In this document: positions 8,565 through 16,003 of the stretch, piece by piece
How the letters are laid out: the number at the start of each line of letters is the position of its first letter
How positions within the stretch are numbered: position 1 is the first letter of the stretch
Origin: Gammaproteobacteria bacterium
GTDB lineage: Bacteria; Pseudomonadota; Gammaproteobacteria; Pseudomonadales; Azotimanducaceae
Length of the DNA: 64,000 nucleotides
Assembly (NCBI GenBank): GCA_009843635.1
Contig: VYDB01000077.1
Coordinates: 41,486-105,485 of the forward strand
Reading direction: 5' to 3'
Notes under the pieces: model-generated
Told to the model about the DNA's origin: nothing
Databases searched by the model: none
The model's input: only the letters and a program-made list of their open reading frames with translations
Position numbers and translations under genes: made by a program

Positions 8565-10295
8565 CTAGTGCGGCATGGTCGGGAGCGAAACGCGCGTTGA
8601 GCCTTCCCGGTCGTGATGGATGCGGTTGGTTGCCACCACGCCGGCCTCACCGGTGTATAGCGGTCCGCCGGTGTTGGGGTTCGGGTCGTACTTCGGGTAG
8701 CTTGAGGACGACAGCAGCAGTTGAATCCGGTGGCCTGCGCGAAAGGTTGTCGCCGTGGACGTGAGCTTGACTTCGATCAAATAGCGTCCACCCGGCTCGA
8801 CGAGGTCCTCCCGCATGGGCGTATCGCGAAATCGCAACCGCTGAATCCCTTCGGTGACCAGCATGGAGCGTCCGTCCGGATGGACATCCGTCAACGTTGC
8901 GTGGAAGTCGGTGTCGAGCCTGTCCGTGGACACCGACGCGGTGACGGTCACCGGCCCCGCAACGACGACATCGTTCGCCAGCGCATCGGAGGTGAACGCC
9001 AGAACGTCCGCCCGGCTGTCGATGAGCGGCGATTGATCCCGGGGCCCCATCCCCAGCTCGGGATCCAGCACATGGCCACCGAGTGTGGGCACGGGGTCGG
9101 CGGGGTCGAACCGATACTCCGAGTATGCGTTTTCGGCCTGGGGGGGCGTCCGCGAAAGCGAACCGTCGCCGTGCACGTACCAGATCCGCTGAGCTGCCTC
9201 GCTGGGCGGCCAATGGTCCGTGTACCGCCATTCGTTCGTGCCCATCTGGTAGTAGGCGATGGCCGGCTTGCCGAGGTCGAAGCGGTCCGCTTCCCCGTTG
9301 AGGCAGAAGTCGAGGTACCGGCTGGCAAACCGCAGGTCGTCCCCCCGCGCGTTGGGAAACGAGAGGTCACCGGTGGCTTCGGCATGGGTCGCATGCGTCC
9401 AGGGTCCCACGACCAGCCGGCTCCGTTCGCGTGCGGAGGCCGAGCCGCCATGTCGCTGGATGTCCGCAAAGAACGCAAACGCCTCGTCCACGTAGATGTC
9501 GTACCAGCCTTCGATGATCATGAACGGAACATGCAACTCGGAGGCCGCCGTCTGAATGGCGCGCTGGCGCCGCCGGGCTTCCTCCGTCAAGACGTAGTTG
9601 CTCGTCAGTTCATCGCGCAGGGACCAGTTCAAATCGCCGCCTTGGGTCGCATCGCTGCCAAGTTTGCTCAAGTAGTTGACCAGCGAGTTGTACATCGCGC
9701 CCCCCGGAAAAAAGAATTCATGGGGCAACTGTGAGGGATGCACCAGCGGCACGGCGCAGGCCAAGTTGGGCGGTTGCGCCCGGGCGGTGAAGTATTGAAT
9801 CAACCCGAGGGCGGAAGGCCCCCAAGTGCCCGCGCGTCCGTTGCTCCATTGCTGGGCCGTCGCCCACTGAATGACGTCGTAGCCATCGGCGGCGCTCGGG
9901 TCTATGCGCTGGTTCTCAGCGACGGCGGCTTCCCTGGATTCACCGGCGCCGCGCCAGTCGACGACCAACACGGCGTACTTGGCGCCCGAAAAGATGCTCT
10001 TGCCCCAGTCTCCGAACAGCAGGGCCGAGGGCGGAACGAACTGAAACAGCGGCCTGAACATCGGCGTTTTGCCGTAGGGCGTCTGAACGACGATCACGGG
10101 GAAGGGCCCCTCCCGCTTTGGCAGATAAAGATCGGCCGCGAGATGCTTGCCGTCCCGCATTGGGATGTTGACGGCAAACCCGTTGAAGCCGGAGGTGCGA
10201 AGCAGAAACGAATCCTCGTGCTTGTCCGTTAGCGCGAACACGAGCACTGCGATTGCAAAAGCCACCCCCGCCATGACGGCCAGGACCTTTTTCAT
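8565..10295 (-). CDS. CocE/NonD-family serine hydrolase (X-Pro acyl-peptidase type)
   Basis: A 576-residue hydrolase with an N-terminal hydrophobic signal or anchor (VLAVMAGVAFAIAVLVFAL). The alpha/beta domain carries the nucleophile Ser161 in GTWGPSALGLIQ and the family's DWRGAGES segment; a C-terminal jelly-roll domain (from about residue 400) is typical of PepX/cocaine-esterase proteins. It cleaves ester or amide bonds of small acylated compounds. The nucleophile elbow reads GPSALG rather than the common GGSYGG, a small departure. It is transcribed divergently from the crotonase at 10408, and a 30-base palindrome lies between them. Confidence 0.88.
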   Translation of the reverse strand: MKKVLAVMAGVAFAIAVLVFALTDKHEDSFLLRTSGFNGFAVNIPMRDGKHLAADLYLPKREGPFPVIVVQTPYGKTPMFRPLFQFVPPSALLFGDWGKSIFSGAKYAVLVVDWRGAGESREAAVAENQRIDPSAADGYDVIQWATAQQWSNGRAGTWGPSALGLIQYFTARAQPPNLACAVPLVHPSQLPHEFFFPGGAMYNSLVNYLSKLGSDATQGGDLNWSLRDELTSNYVLTEEARRRQRAIQTAASELHVPFMIIEGWYDIYVDEAFAFFADIQRHGGSASARERSRLVVGPWTHATHAEATGDLSFPNARGDDLRFASRYLDFCLNGEADRFDLGKPAIAYYQMGTNEWRYTDHWPPSEAAQRIWYVHGDGSLSRTPPQAENAYSEYRFDPADPVPTLGGHVLDPELGMGPRDQSPLIDSRADVLAFTSDALANDVVVAGPVTVTASVSTDRLDTDFHATLTDVHPDGRSMLVTEGIQRLRFRDTPMREDLVEPGGRYLIEVKLTSTATTFRAGHRIQLLLSSSSYPKYDPNPNTGGPLYTGEAGVVATNRIHHDREGSTRVSLPTMPH

Positions 10296-10322
10296 GCGCG
10301 GTTCCTCAACTGCAAATTGGAG

Positions 10323-10352
10323 TCATGTGCTTGACAATATTAAAGCACATGA
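10323..10352. promoter_or_regulatory. 30-bp palindromic operator candidate
   Basis: A perfect inverted repeat with 10-base arms, TCATGTGCTT at 10323-10332 and AAGCACATGA at 10343-10352, around a 10-base AT-rich centre. It lies in the divergent promoter region between 10295 and 10408 and overlaps a consensus -35 box TTGACA (10331-10336). Similar half-sites occur at 14972, 22475 and 28212. The form fits a repressor of the TetR kind, and such a gene is at 28440. Binding is inferred. Confidence 0.6.
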
Positions 10353-10407
10353 TTTACCTTCCGTCTAAGCCGCCGGGGAGCGTTCGCCAAGCCAAGATAT
10401 CCCTCCG

Positions 10408-11355
10408 ATGCCCGACTTCGACCACATCATCTACGAAAAAGCCAACGGGCGCGCTCGCATCACGCTCAACAGGCCGGAGAAGATGAACGCCTTGTCCATG
10501 CAGCTCATGGTTGAGCTCAACGAGGCGCTTTGGGAGGCGGATTGCGACCGCGACGTCCATGCGGTGATCCTGAAAGGCGCCGGTCGCTGCTTCTCCGCCG
10601 GTTACGACCTAACGGGAGCGGACGCCTACGTTCCCGCGTCCCGCATCACCGATCAGGACAACAACCGATACCGGGGAAACGCCAGCCTCGATGACGACAC
10701 CTGGAACCTGGAGCGGGCGCAGCGCTATCGCATGGCCCTGTTCGACATGCACAAACCGGTCATTGCGCAAGTGCACGGCCACTGCCTCGCCGGCGGCACG
10801 GATTTGGCGCTGCTGTGCGACATGATCATTGCCAGCGAGGATGCCGAGTTCGGATTTCCGCCGGCCAGGGACCTGGGAGCGCTTCCCAACAACATGTGGG
10901 TTTACAACTGCGGCCCGCAGTGGGCCAAGCGCATCACCATGACCGGCGATGTCGTCAACGGCAAGGACGCGCAGCAGATCGGGCTGATCATGAAGGCGGT
11001 GCCGGCCGCGCTGCTTGAGGACGAGGTCGAGGGTCTGGTTGATCGCCTCGCCAAGATCGATCCCGACCTGCTCAGCGTCAACAAGCGCATCATCAACCTC
11101 GGCATGGAGTTGATGGGCGCGCGCGCGCTGCAAAGGCTCGCCTGCGAGAACGACATGCGGGGCCACAACGCGCGCGGCGCGCGGGAGTTCGCCGCGTTGA
11201 TGCGCGAAGAGGGCGTGCAGGCGGCGCTCAGGGTGCGACGGGAGAAGTTCCCGGACGGTCGGATTCGGGTCAATGGCCCGGAGATTCGGGATGAATCCGG
11301 CAGGCTGGTCGACTGGGATCCGCCCGACACCCAATCGGGAGGCCCCAAGCCTTGA
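10408..11355 (+). CDS. Crotonase-family protein, long form (copy 1)
   Basis: A 315-residue crotonase-fold protein. Oxyanion-hole segments are AGRCFSAGYDLTG and AQVHGHCLAGGTDLALLCDM. In the usual place of the second catalytic acid it has DLGALPNNMWVYNCG, with no Glu or Asp at the expected point, so ordinary hydratase chemistry is doubtful. A near-duplicate of the same architecture is at 21517-22431. A C-terminal extension (REKFPDGRIRVNGPE) is shared by both copies. The stop overlaps the TTG start of the S9 peptidase. It stands behind the palindromic operator candidate at 10323. Confidence 0.83.
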   Translation: MPDFDHIIYEKANGRARITLNRPEKMNALSMQLMVELNEALWEADCDRDVHAVILKGAGRCFSAGYDLTGADAYVPASRITDQDNNRYRGNASLDDDTWNLERAQRYRMALFDMHKPVIAQVHGHCLAGGTDLALLCDMIIASEDAEFGFPPARDLGALPNNMWVYNCGPQWAKRITMTGDVVNGKDAQQIGLIMKAVPAALLEDEVEGLVDRLAKIDPDLLSVNKRIINLGMELMGARALQRLACENDMRGHNARGAREFAALMREEGVQAALRVRREKFPDGRIRVNGPEIRDESGRLVDWDPPDTQSGGPKP

Positions 11356-13244
11356 TTCGAGCGTTGACGCTCAGCGCGCTGGCGCTCATGGCGCCGTTCG
11401 CCGCCGGAAGTGCGCCCCCAATTCCCGACGACAACGCCTTGCGCGCTCAAATCGCGGCGATGATGAGCGTTGACAACGCCATTGAGCCCACCCTGTCCCC
11501 GGACGGAAAGCAGGTTGCCTTCCTGTCGTCCATGTCCGGCGAAATGGCACTCTGGGTGGTTGCGTCCGAAAGCGGCTGGCCGAGGAAGATCACCGCGTTC
11601 GAGGACAGCATCAACGCCGTAATCTGGTCGCCCCGGGGCGATTGGCTGCTGGTGTCCGTCGCCCCTGGAGGGGGGATGAACAACCACATCCATCTGGTTC
11701 GCCCCGACGGGTCGGAATCCAGAAAGATTGTGGGCGATGACGAAACCATCAATTTCATGGGGCTGTGGATCGACGGCGGCAATGCCTTCACGTTCGCCTC
11801 CAACCAGCGCAACCGCGTCGCTCTCGACGCCTACATCTACTCCCTGGACACCCAATCGGCCACGCGCCACACCGAAGAGGAGTATGGCATCAGCGCGGTC
11901 GTTGACATCACCGACGATGGCCGAACCGCTCTGGTGATGACCTCCCGCGAACAGTACAACGCCTACTTCTGGCTGCTCGACCTCGAAAGCGGGGAACGCA
12001 CCCAGATCACCCGGCACGAGCAGCCGGGCTCTTACCGGGGCGCCGGGCTGCTTGGCAATGGCCGGGTGGTCGTGCCCACGAACCAGTCCCGGGAGTTGAC
12101 CGCGTTGGCGGGAATCCGGCTCAAGGACGGCAAGCCCGTCGAAGCAAGCCTAATCGCGGCACGGGAAGATGCGGATCTCGAACAGGTGGAAGTTTCGGAG
12201 GACGGGAGCAGGGCAGCGCTCCTCTGGAACCGTCGCGGCGTCAGCGAGATCGAGCTGCTCAACCTTGGCAGCCTTGAGCGCGCGCCCATCAAACTGCCGG
12301 CGGAAGTGGCCGCGCATCTGTCGATTTCCGCCGACGGCAATCGGGTTGCGTTCGCGAGCAGCGGCGCCGCGGCGCCGGCGGACGTGTGGGTGTACGACGA
12401 CGCCCAGGGCACCCTGCACCAATCCACCTTCAGCCCGCATCCCCAGGTCGTGCTGGAGACGCTCGTGGAGCCGGTCAGCGTCAGCTACGCGGCCCACGAC
12501 GGCCTCGATCTTTCGGCATGGCTTTATCTGCCGCACGCGAGTCGCCAACGCAAGGCGCCCGGTCCATTTGCGCTCATGATGCACGGCGGCCCGAGCGTTC
12601 AGGAGCGCACCGGCTTTCGGGCCGACTACCAGGCGCTGCTGGCCCAAGGCATCGGGATCCTGGCCCCCAACATCCGAGGATCCGCCGGGTTCGGCAGGAA
12701 GTTCAGGGATGCCGACAACGGCGCCGCTCGCATCGACGCCATTCGGGACATCGCCACGTCGGTCGCCTATCTCGTGGAGGAGGGCCACGCCGACCCGCGA
12801 AGAATCGGCATTGCCGGGCAGTCCTATGGCGGCTACCTGACCAATGCGGCCGTGTCGTTCTTTCCGGAGCTGTTCGGCGCGGGCGTCTGCTACTTTGGCC
12901 TCGTGGACTTCGAAACCTACTTTTCGCATCAGGTGCCATGGAAGGCCCGATTGCTGGTGACCGAGTACGGCGACCCCGCAACCGAATTGGACATGCTCAA
13001 ATCGCTGTCCCCGATCCACCGGTTCGATCAAGTCACCGCGCCCATGCTGATCATGCATGGCCAGAACGACAATGGCGTGCCGGTGATTGAGGCGCGCAAA
13101 TCGGCTGAAGCGCTTGCCGCCAATGGCGTTGAGCATGAGCTCGTCATCTACGAGGACGAAGGCCACGGATTCACCCATCGCGCAACGCAAGTGGATTCAA
13201 CGCTGCGGATGGTCAACTGGTTCAAGCGCCACCTCGGGCCCTAG
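11352..13244 (+). CDS. Exported S9-family prolyl oligopeptidase-like peptidase
   Basis: A 630-residue serine peptidase. The start is a TTG at 11352 with a good GGGAGG at 11337-11342; it overlaps the previous stop as TTGA. A signal peptide (RALTLSALALMAPFAAGSA) precedes a beta-propeller (about residues 30-370, with repeated 'SPDGKQVAF', 'WSPRGDWLL' blades) and a C-terminal catalytic domain: Ser491 in GIAGQSYGGYLTN, Asp in MHGQNDNGVPV and His in DEGHGFTH. It would cut short peptides or acyl-peptides in the periplasm. It belongs to the catabolic island and is coupled to the crotonase in front. Confidence 0.92.
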   Translation: MIRALTLSALALMAPFAAGSAPPIPDDNALRAQIAAMMSVDNAIEPTLSPDGKQVAFLSSMSGEMALWVVASESGWPRKITAFEDSINAVIWSPRGDWLLVSVAPGGGMNNHIHLVRPDGSESRKIVGDDETINFMGLWIDGGNAFTFASNQRNRVALDAYIYSLDTQSATRHTEEEYGISAVVDITDDGRTALVMTSREQYNAYFWLLDLESGERTQITRHEQPGSYRGAGLLGNGRVVVPTNQSRELTALAGIRLKDGKPVEASLIAAREDADLEQVEVSEDGSRAALLWNRRGVSEIELLNLGSLERAPIKLPAEVAAHLSISADGNRVAFASSGAAAPADVWVYDDAQGTLHQSTFSPHPQVVLETLVEPVSVSYAAHDGLDLSAWLYLPHASRQRKAPGPFALMMHGGPSVQERTGFRADYQALLAQGIGILAPNIRGSAGFGRKFRDADNGAARIDAIRDIATSVAYLVEEGHADPRRIGIAGQSYGGYLTNAAVSFFPELFGAGVCYFGLVDFETYFSHQVPWKARLLVTEYGDPATELDMLKSLSPIHRFDQVTAPMLIMHGQNDNGVPVIEARKSAEALAANGVEHELVIYEDEGHGFTHRATQVDSTLRMVNWFKRHLGP

Positions 13245-13332
13245 ACCTCTTATCCGCGGATGAAGTTCACAGATGAGTCAACGATCAAGCCGACGACCGA
13301 CCTCTTGTTGGTCTGAGGCAACGCCTCGCTAG
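13244..13332. repeat. 89-bp duplicated intergenic element, copy A
   Basis: This 89-base stretch between the S9 peptidase and the symporter gene aligns without gaps to 15052-15140; I count about 75 identical positions. Near its right end is a hairpin, GAGGC-AAC-GCCTC (13315-13327). The other copies keep the stem while changing its bases. The function is unknown. Confidence 0.75.
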
Positions 13333-13334
13333 AG

Positions 13335-14927
13335 ATGGACCGAGTCGCCGGGGGTGGCTACAGGCGCGCCGACACGCGCGCCGGAGCACTGCCGCTGAGC
13401 ACGCGACTGTTCCAAGGTTCCGGCGGAATGCCCGACGCCTTGAAGCAATTCGCGTTCTCGACGTTCCTGTTGTTCTACTACAACCGCGTGCTCGGCATGG
13501 ACGCCTACTTGGTTTCGCTCGCTCTCATGGTGGCGCTCATCCTCGACGCGGTCACCGACCCCTATGCCGGATCGATCTCCGACAATCTCCGAACCCGGTG
13601 GGGGCGGCGGCATCCGATGATGTTGCTGTCGGTGCCCTTGCTCGCCGTGGGCTTGTTTGGGCTGTTCGCGCCCATTGAGGGATTGTCGGGACCGCCGCTC
13701 TTTTGCTGGCTGCTCGCGTTCGCGGTTATGACGCGCATCGGCATGACCCTGTTCGCGATCCCCTGGGAGGCGATGTTCGTCGAGCTGACCGACGACTACG
13801 CCGAGCGAAGCGTGCTGATCGCCTACAAGTACCTGTTCGTCTGGCTCGCCAGCGCCGCGGTCGGGTGGGCAAGCTGGACATTCATTTTCCCCGCCACGGA
13901 GGCGCACTCCCCCGGACACCTGAACCCGGCGGCATACGAGCGGTTCGCCCTGGTCATTGCCGCGTCCATCTCCGGCGCGGCGCTGTTCACGACGTTGCTG
14001 ACCTACCGCGAGGTTCCCTATCTGCTGCAACCGACGCGGTCCGCCGCGGTTGCGTCCATCAGCCGGGCCGTGCGCGAGCTCCTGCTGGCTTTTCGGAACC
14101 GAAACTTCCTCGTGCTGATTGCGGCCGCGCTCACGAGCGCGGTCATCATCGGCATGCTGCTCGCCCTTGAAATATACATGCACACCTATTTCTGGCAGCT
14201 GGGGTCGGAGGAGATTCGATGGTTTTCGCTCGCGTCCCTGCTTGGCGTGGTTCTAGCGTTTCTTGTGATGCAGGCCACTGGCGGGCGAATCGACAAGAGA
14301 AACGTCCTGCTGACGGCATACGGCTTCACGATCCTGGAATCGGGAGGGCTGGTGTGCTCGAGGCTGGCCGGGATCCTGCCGCAGGAGGGTCCGTTCCTGC
14401 TGTCGGTGCTGGTCGCATCCATGGCCGTGCGCGTGTCGTTGCTGACCCTGACGGGCGTTTGCGCATCCTCCATGGCCGCGGATTGCGTGGACGTTCAGGA
14501 GTTGCGCACCGGCCGACGCCAGGAAGGCGTCTTCTCCTCCGCGATTCAGTTCATCAGCAAGATATCGACGGGGTTCGGCCTGTTCCTGTCCGGCCTGCTG
14601 GTCAGCTGGCTGGCGCTTCCGGAGCAGGCCGATTCGGTCTCGTTGGCCGGCGGCACGCTTTGGGCGATGGGCCTAACGGTGGGCTTGGGCATTCCGCTGC
14701 TGCAGCTGATTCCCATACTGCTCATCTTTCGATACCGCCTCACGGCAGCGCAGCACGCCGAAGTCGCCGCGCAACTCGCTGCGCGACACGCACCTTCGCA
14801 GCCCGGGCGCGAGGGATCGCCCACACCCTTGGAGACGGTCGCCGACGCCGCGCCGGAAGCCGGGGCCGTCAATCGTGGAGGGGCCTTGGCCCAGCGGATC
14901 ACACGACCTCAATCTAGAGACAACTAG
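13335..14927 (+). CDS. GPH-type MFS symporter (MelB-like)
   Basis: A 530-residue inner-membrane transporter with about twelve hydrophobic helices. The N-terminal segment LSTRLFQGSGGMPDALKQFA and the first cytoplasmic loop YAGSISDNLRTRWGRRHPMML are typical of the glycoside-pentoside-hexuronide:cation symporter group, including the conserved Asp pair and the GRR turn. The C-terminus has a polar tail of about 60 residues after the last helix. It would import a small organic solute with Na+ or H+. The gene is bracketed by the two copies of the 89-bp element. The substrate is unknown; the neighbours suggest a breakdown product handled by the island. Confidence 0.87.
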   Translation: MDRVAGGGYRRADTRAGALPLSTRLFQGSGGMPDALKQFAFSTFLLFYYNRVLGMDAYLVSLALMVALILDAVTDPYAGSISDNLRTRWGRRHPMMLLSVPLLAVGLFGLFAPIEGLSGPPLFCWLLAFAVMTRIGMTLFAIPWEAMFVELTDDYAERSVLIAYKYLFVWLASAAVGWASWTFIFPATEAHSPGHLNPAAYERFALVIAASISGAALFTTLLTYREVPYLLQPTRSAAVASISRAVRELLLAFRNRNFLVLIAAALTSAVIIGMLLALEIYMHTYFWQLGSEEIRWFSLASLLGVVLAFLVMQATGGRIDKRNVLLTAYGFTILESGGLVCSRLAGILPQEGPFLLSVLVASMAVRVSLLTLTGVCASSMAADCVDVQELRTGRRQEGVFSSAIQFISKISTGFGLFLSGLLVSWLALPEQADSVSLAGGTLWAMGLTVGLGIPLLQLIPILLIFRYRLTAAQHAEVAAQLAARHAPSQPGREGSPTPLETVADAAPEAGAVNRGGALAQRITRPQSRDN

Positions 14928-14965
14928 TGCTCCTTGAACACGCATCATGTTTGAAGTTGGGTTGC

Positions 14966-14985
14966 ATTTTGAAGCACACGATGTT
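14966..14985 (+). promoter_or_regulatory. Operator-like half-site
   Basis: The sequence AAGCACACGA at 14972-14981, preceded by TTTTG, matches nine of ten bases of the right arm of the palindrome at 10343-10352. It lies between the symporter gene and the crotonase at 15158, a likely promoter region for the following operon. A partial match of the opposite arm, TCATGT, is at 14945. Weaker than the site at 10323. Confidence 0.4.
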
Positions 14986-15022
14986 GCGTAGAAATTTCAC
15001 AGCTTGGCAACCCGAAATCTTG

Positions 15023-15050
15023 TCTTGTTGGTCTGAGGTCAAACCTCGCT
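15023..15050. repeat. Partial copy of the 89-bp element (tail only)
   Basis: The last 28 bases of the element recur here directly in front of full copy B. Its hairpin reads GAGGT-CAA-ACCTC, so the top C-G pair of copy A is replaced by T-A: the stem is kept although the bases differ. Confidence 0.65.
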
Positions 15051-15051
15051 G

Positions 15052-15140
15052 GACCTCTTATTCGCGGACAAGGTTTACAAATGAATCAACTATCAAGCCG
15101 ACGACCGACCGCTTGTTGGTCTGAGGCCCAGTCTCGTTAG
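15052..15140. repeat. 89-bp duplicated intergenic element, copy B
   Basis: Aligns without gaps to 13244-13332 (about 84 percent identical by eye) on the other side of the symporter gene. The hairpin reads GAGGC-CCA-GTCTC, one pair being G-T. It ends just before the ribosome site of the next crotonase gene. Confidence 0.75.
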
Positions 15141-15157
15141 CAACACCATTGGAGGGC

Positions 15158-15991
15158 ATGCAGCAAGCAACCGTCATGAACGATCAGCAATCGAAAGCCG
15201 GCTACGACCGCAACGACATGCTCGTGGAGCATGTCGACGACGTGCTCGTGCTGACGCTCAACAAGCCCCAAACCAGAAACGCCACCACGCCCGGAATGCT
15301 GGTGGTCGCGCTTGAGGAAATCCAACGGGTGCGCGAGCGGCAAGCTGCCCGCGCCATTCTGGTCACCGGCGCCGGCAAGAGTTTTTGCGCCGGCGGCGAC
15401 ATGTCCGGTGGCGGACTGAAGAAATTGCGCAAGACGGTCGAGCGTTCCATGGTCAAGGGCGTGAACCGCTGGATGGAGGCCTTTCGCAACGTGCCCGTGC
15501 CGGTGGTCGCCGCCGTCAACGGCGCTGCGGTGGGAGTGGGCTTCGGGCTTGCCATGTCCGCCGACATCGTCGTGTGCGGGCATTCATCGCGGTTCATCAC
15601 CGGCTTCTCGCGACTGGGGGTTGTCCTGGATGGCGGCCTTTCCTGGTTCCTGCCCAACCAGATCGGCGCGCGGCGCGCGATGGCCGCCAGTCTTCTCGGG
15701 GATGAGGCAATCGACGCCGAGCGCGCTTTGGATTGGGGTTTGGTCCACGCAGTCCACGAAGACGATGCTTTGCTGGAAAAAGGGATGGACCTGGCCCGGC
15801 GCCTCGCTCGGGGTCCCACCAAGGCGCTCGGCCTCATCAAGCAGCAAATCGACCGGGGCCAGCAATCGAATCTGGTGGACGCCTTGATGTTTGAGGCCAA
15901 ATGCCAGGGCGAAGCGTTTCTGACCGAGGATTTCCTGGAAGGCGTGGACGCCTTTAAGGAACGTCGCGCCCCCGAATTCAAGGGCTTTTGA
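15158..15991 (+). CDS. Enoyl-CoA hydratase/isomerase (crotonase) family protein
   Basis: A 277-residue crotonase. Oxyanion-hole segments are AGKSFCAGGDMSGG and AAVNGAAVGVGFGLAMSAD; the acid position falls in LGVVLDGGLSWFLPNQIG with Asp, as in PaaG-like isomerases. I take the ATG at 15158, although GGAGGG (15151-15156) is very close to it; the ATG at 15176 and TTG at 15149 are alternatives. It begins a run of five closely spaced plus-strand genes (to 21470): crotonase, carboxylesterase, amidohydrolase, dehydrogenase and class-V PLP enzyme, probably one operon. The third crotonase of the island, acting on an unknown acyl-CoA. Confidence 0.83.
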   Translation: MQQATVMNDQQSKAGYDRNDMLVEHVDDVLVLTLNKPQTRNATTPGMLVVALEEIQRVRERQAARAILVTGAGKSFCAGGDMSGGGLKKLRKTVERSMVKGVNRWMEAFRNVPVPVVAAVNGAAVGVGFGLAMSADIVVCGHSSRFITGFSRLGVVLDGGLSWFLPNQIGARRAMAASLLGDEAIDAERALDWGLVHAVHEDDALLEKGMDLARRLARGPTKALGLIKQQIDRGQQSNLVDALMFEAKCQGEAFLTEDFLEGVDAFKERRAPEFKGF

Positions 15992-16003
15992 GAGAGCGTT
16001 GGC

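Noticed and set aside
13260..13316. A small gene MKFTDESTIKPTT... in copy A of the duplicated element
   Set aside because: No ribosome site, and copy B lacks the start codon; kept only as a finding about the frame.
15052..15140. Integron attC site or transposon end
   Set aside because: No core RYYYAAC/GTTRRRY pair, no integrase or transposase nearby, and the copies are direct rather than inverted.
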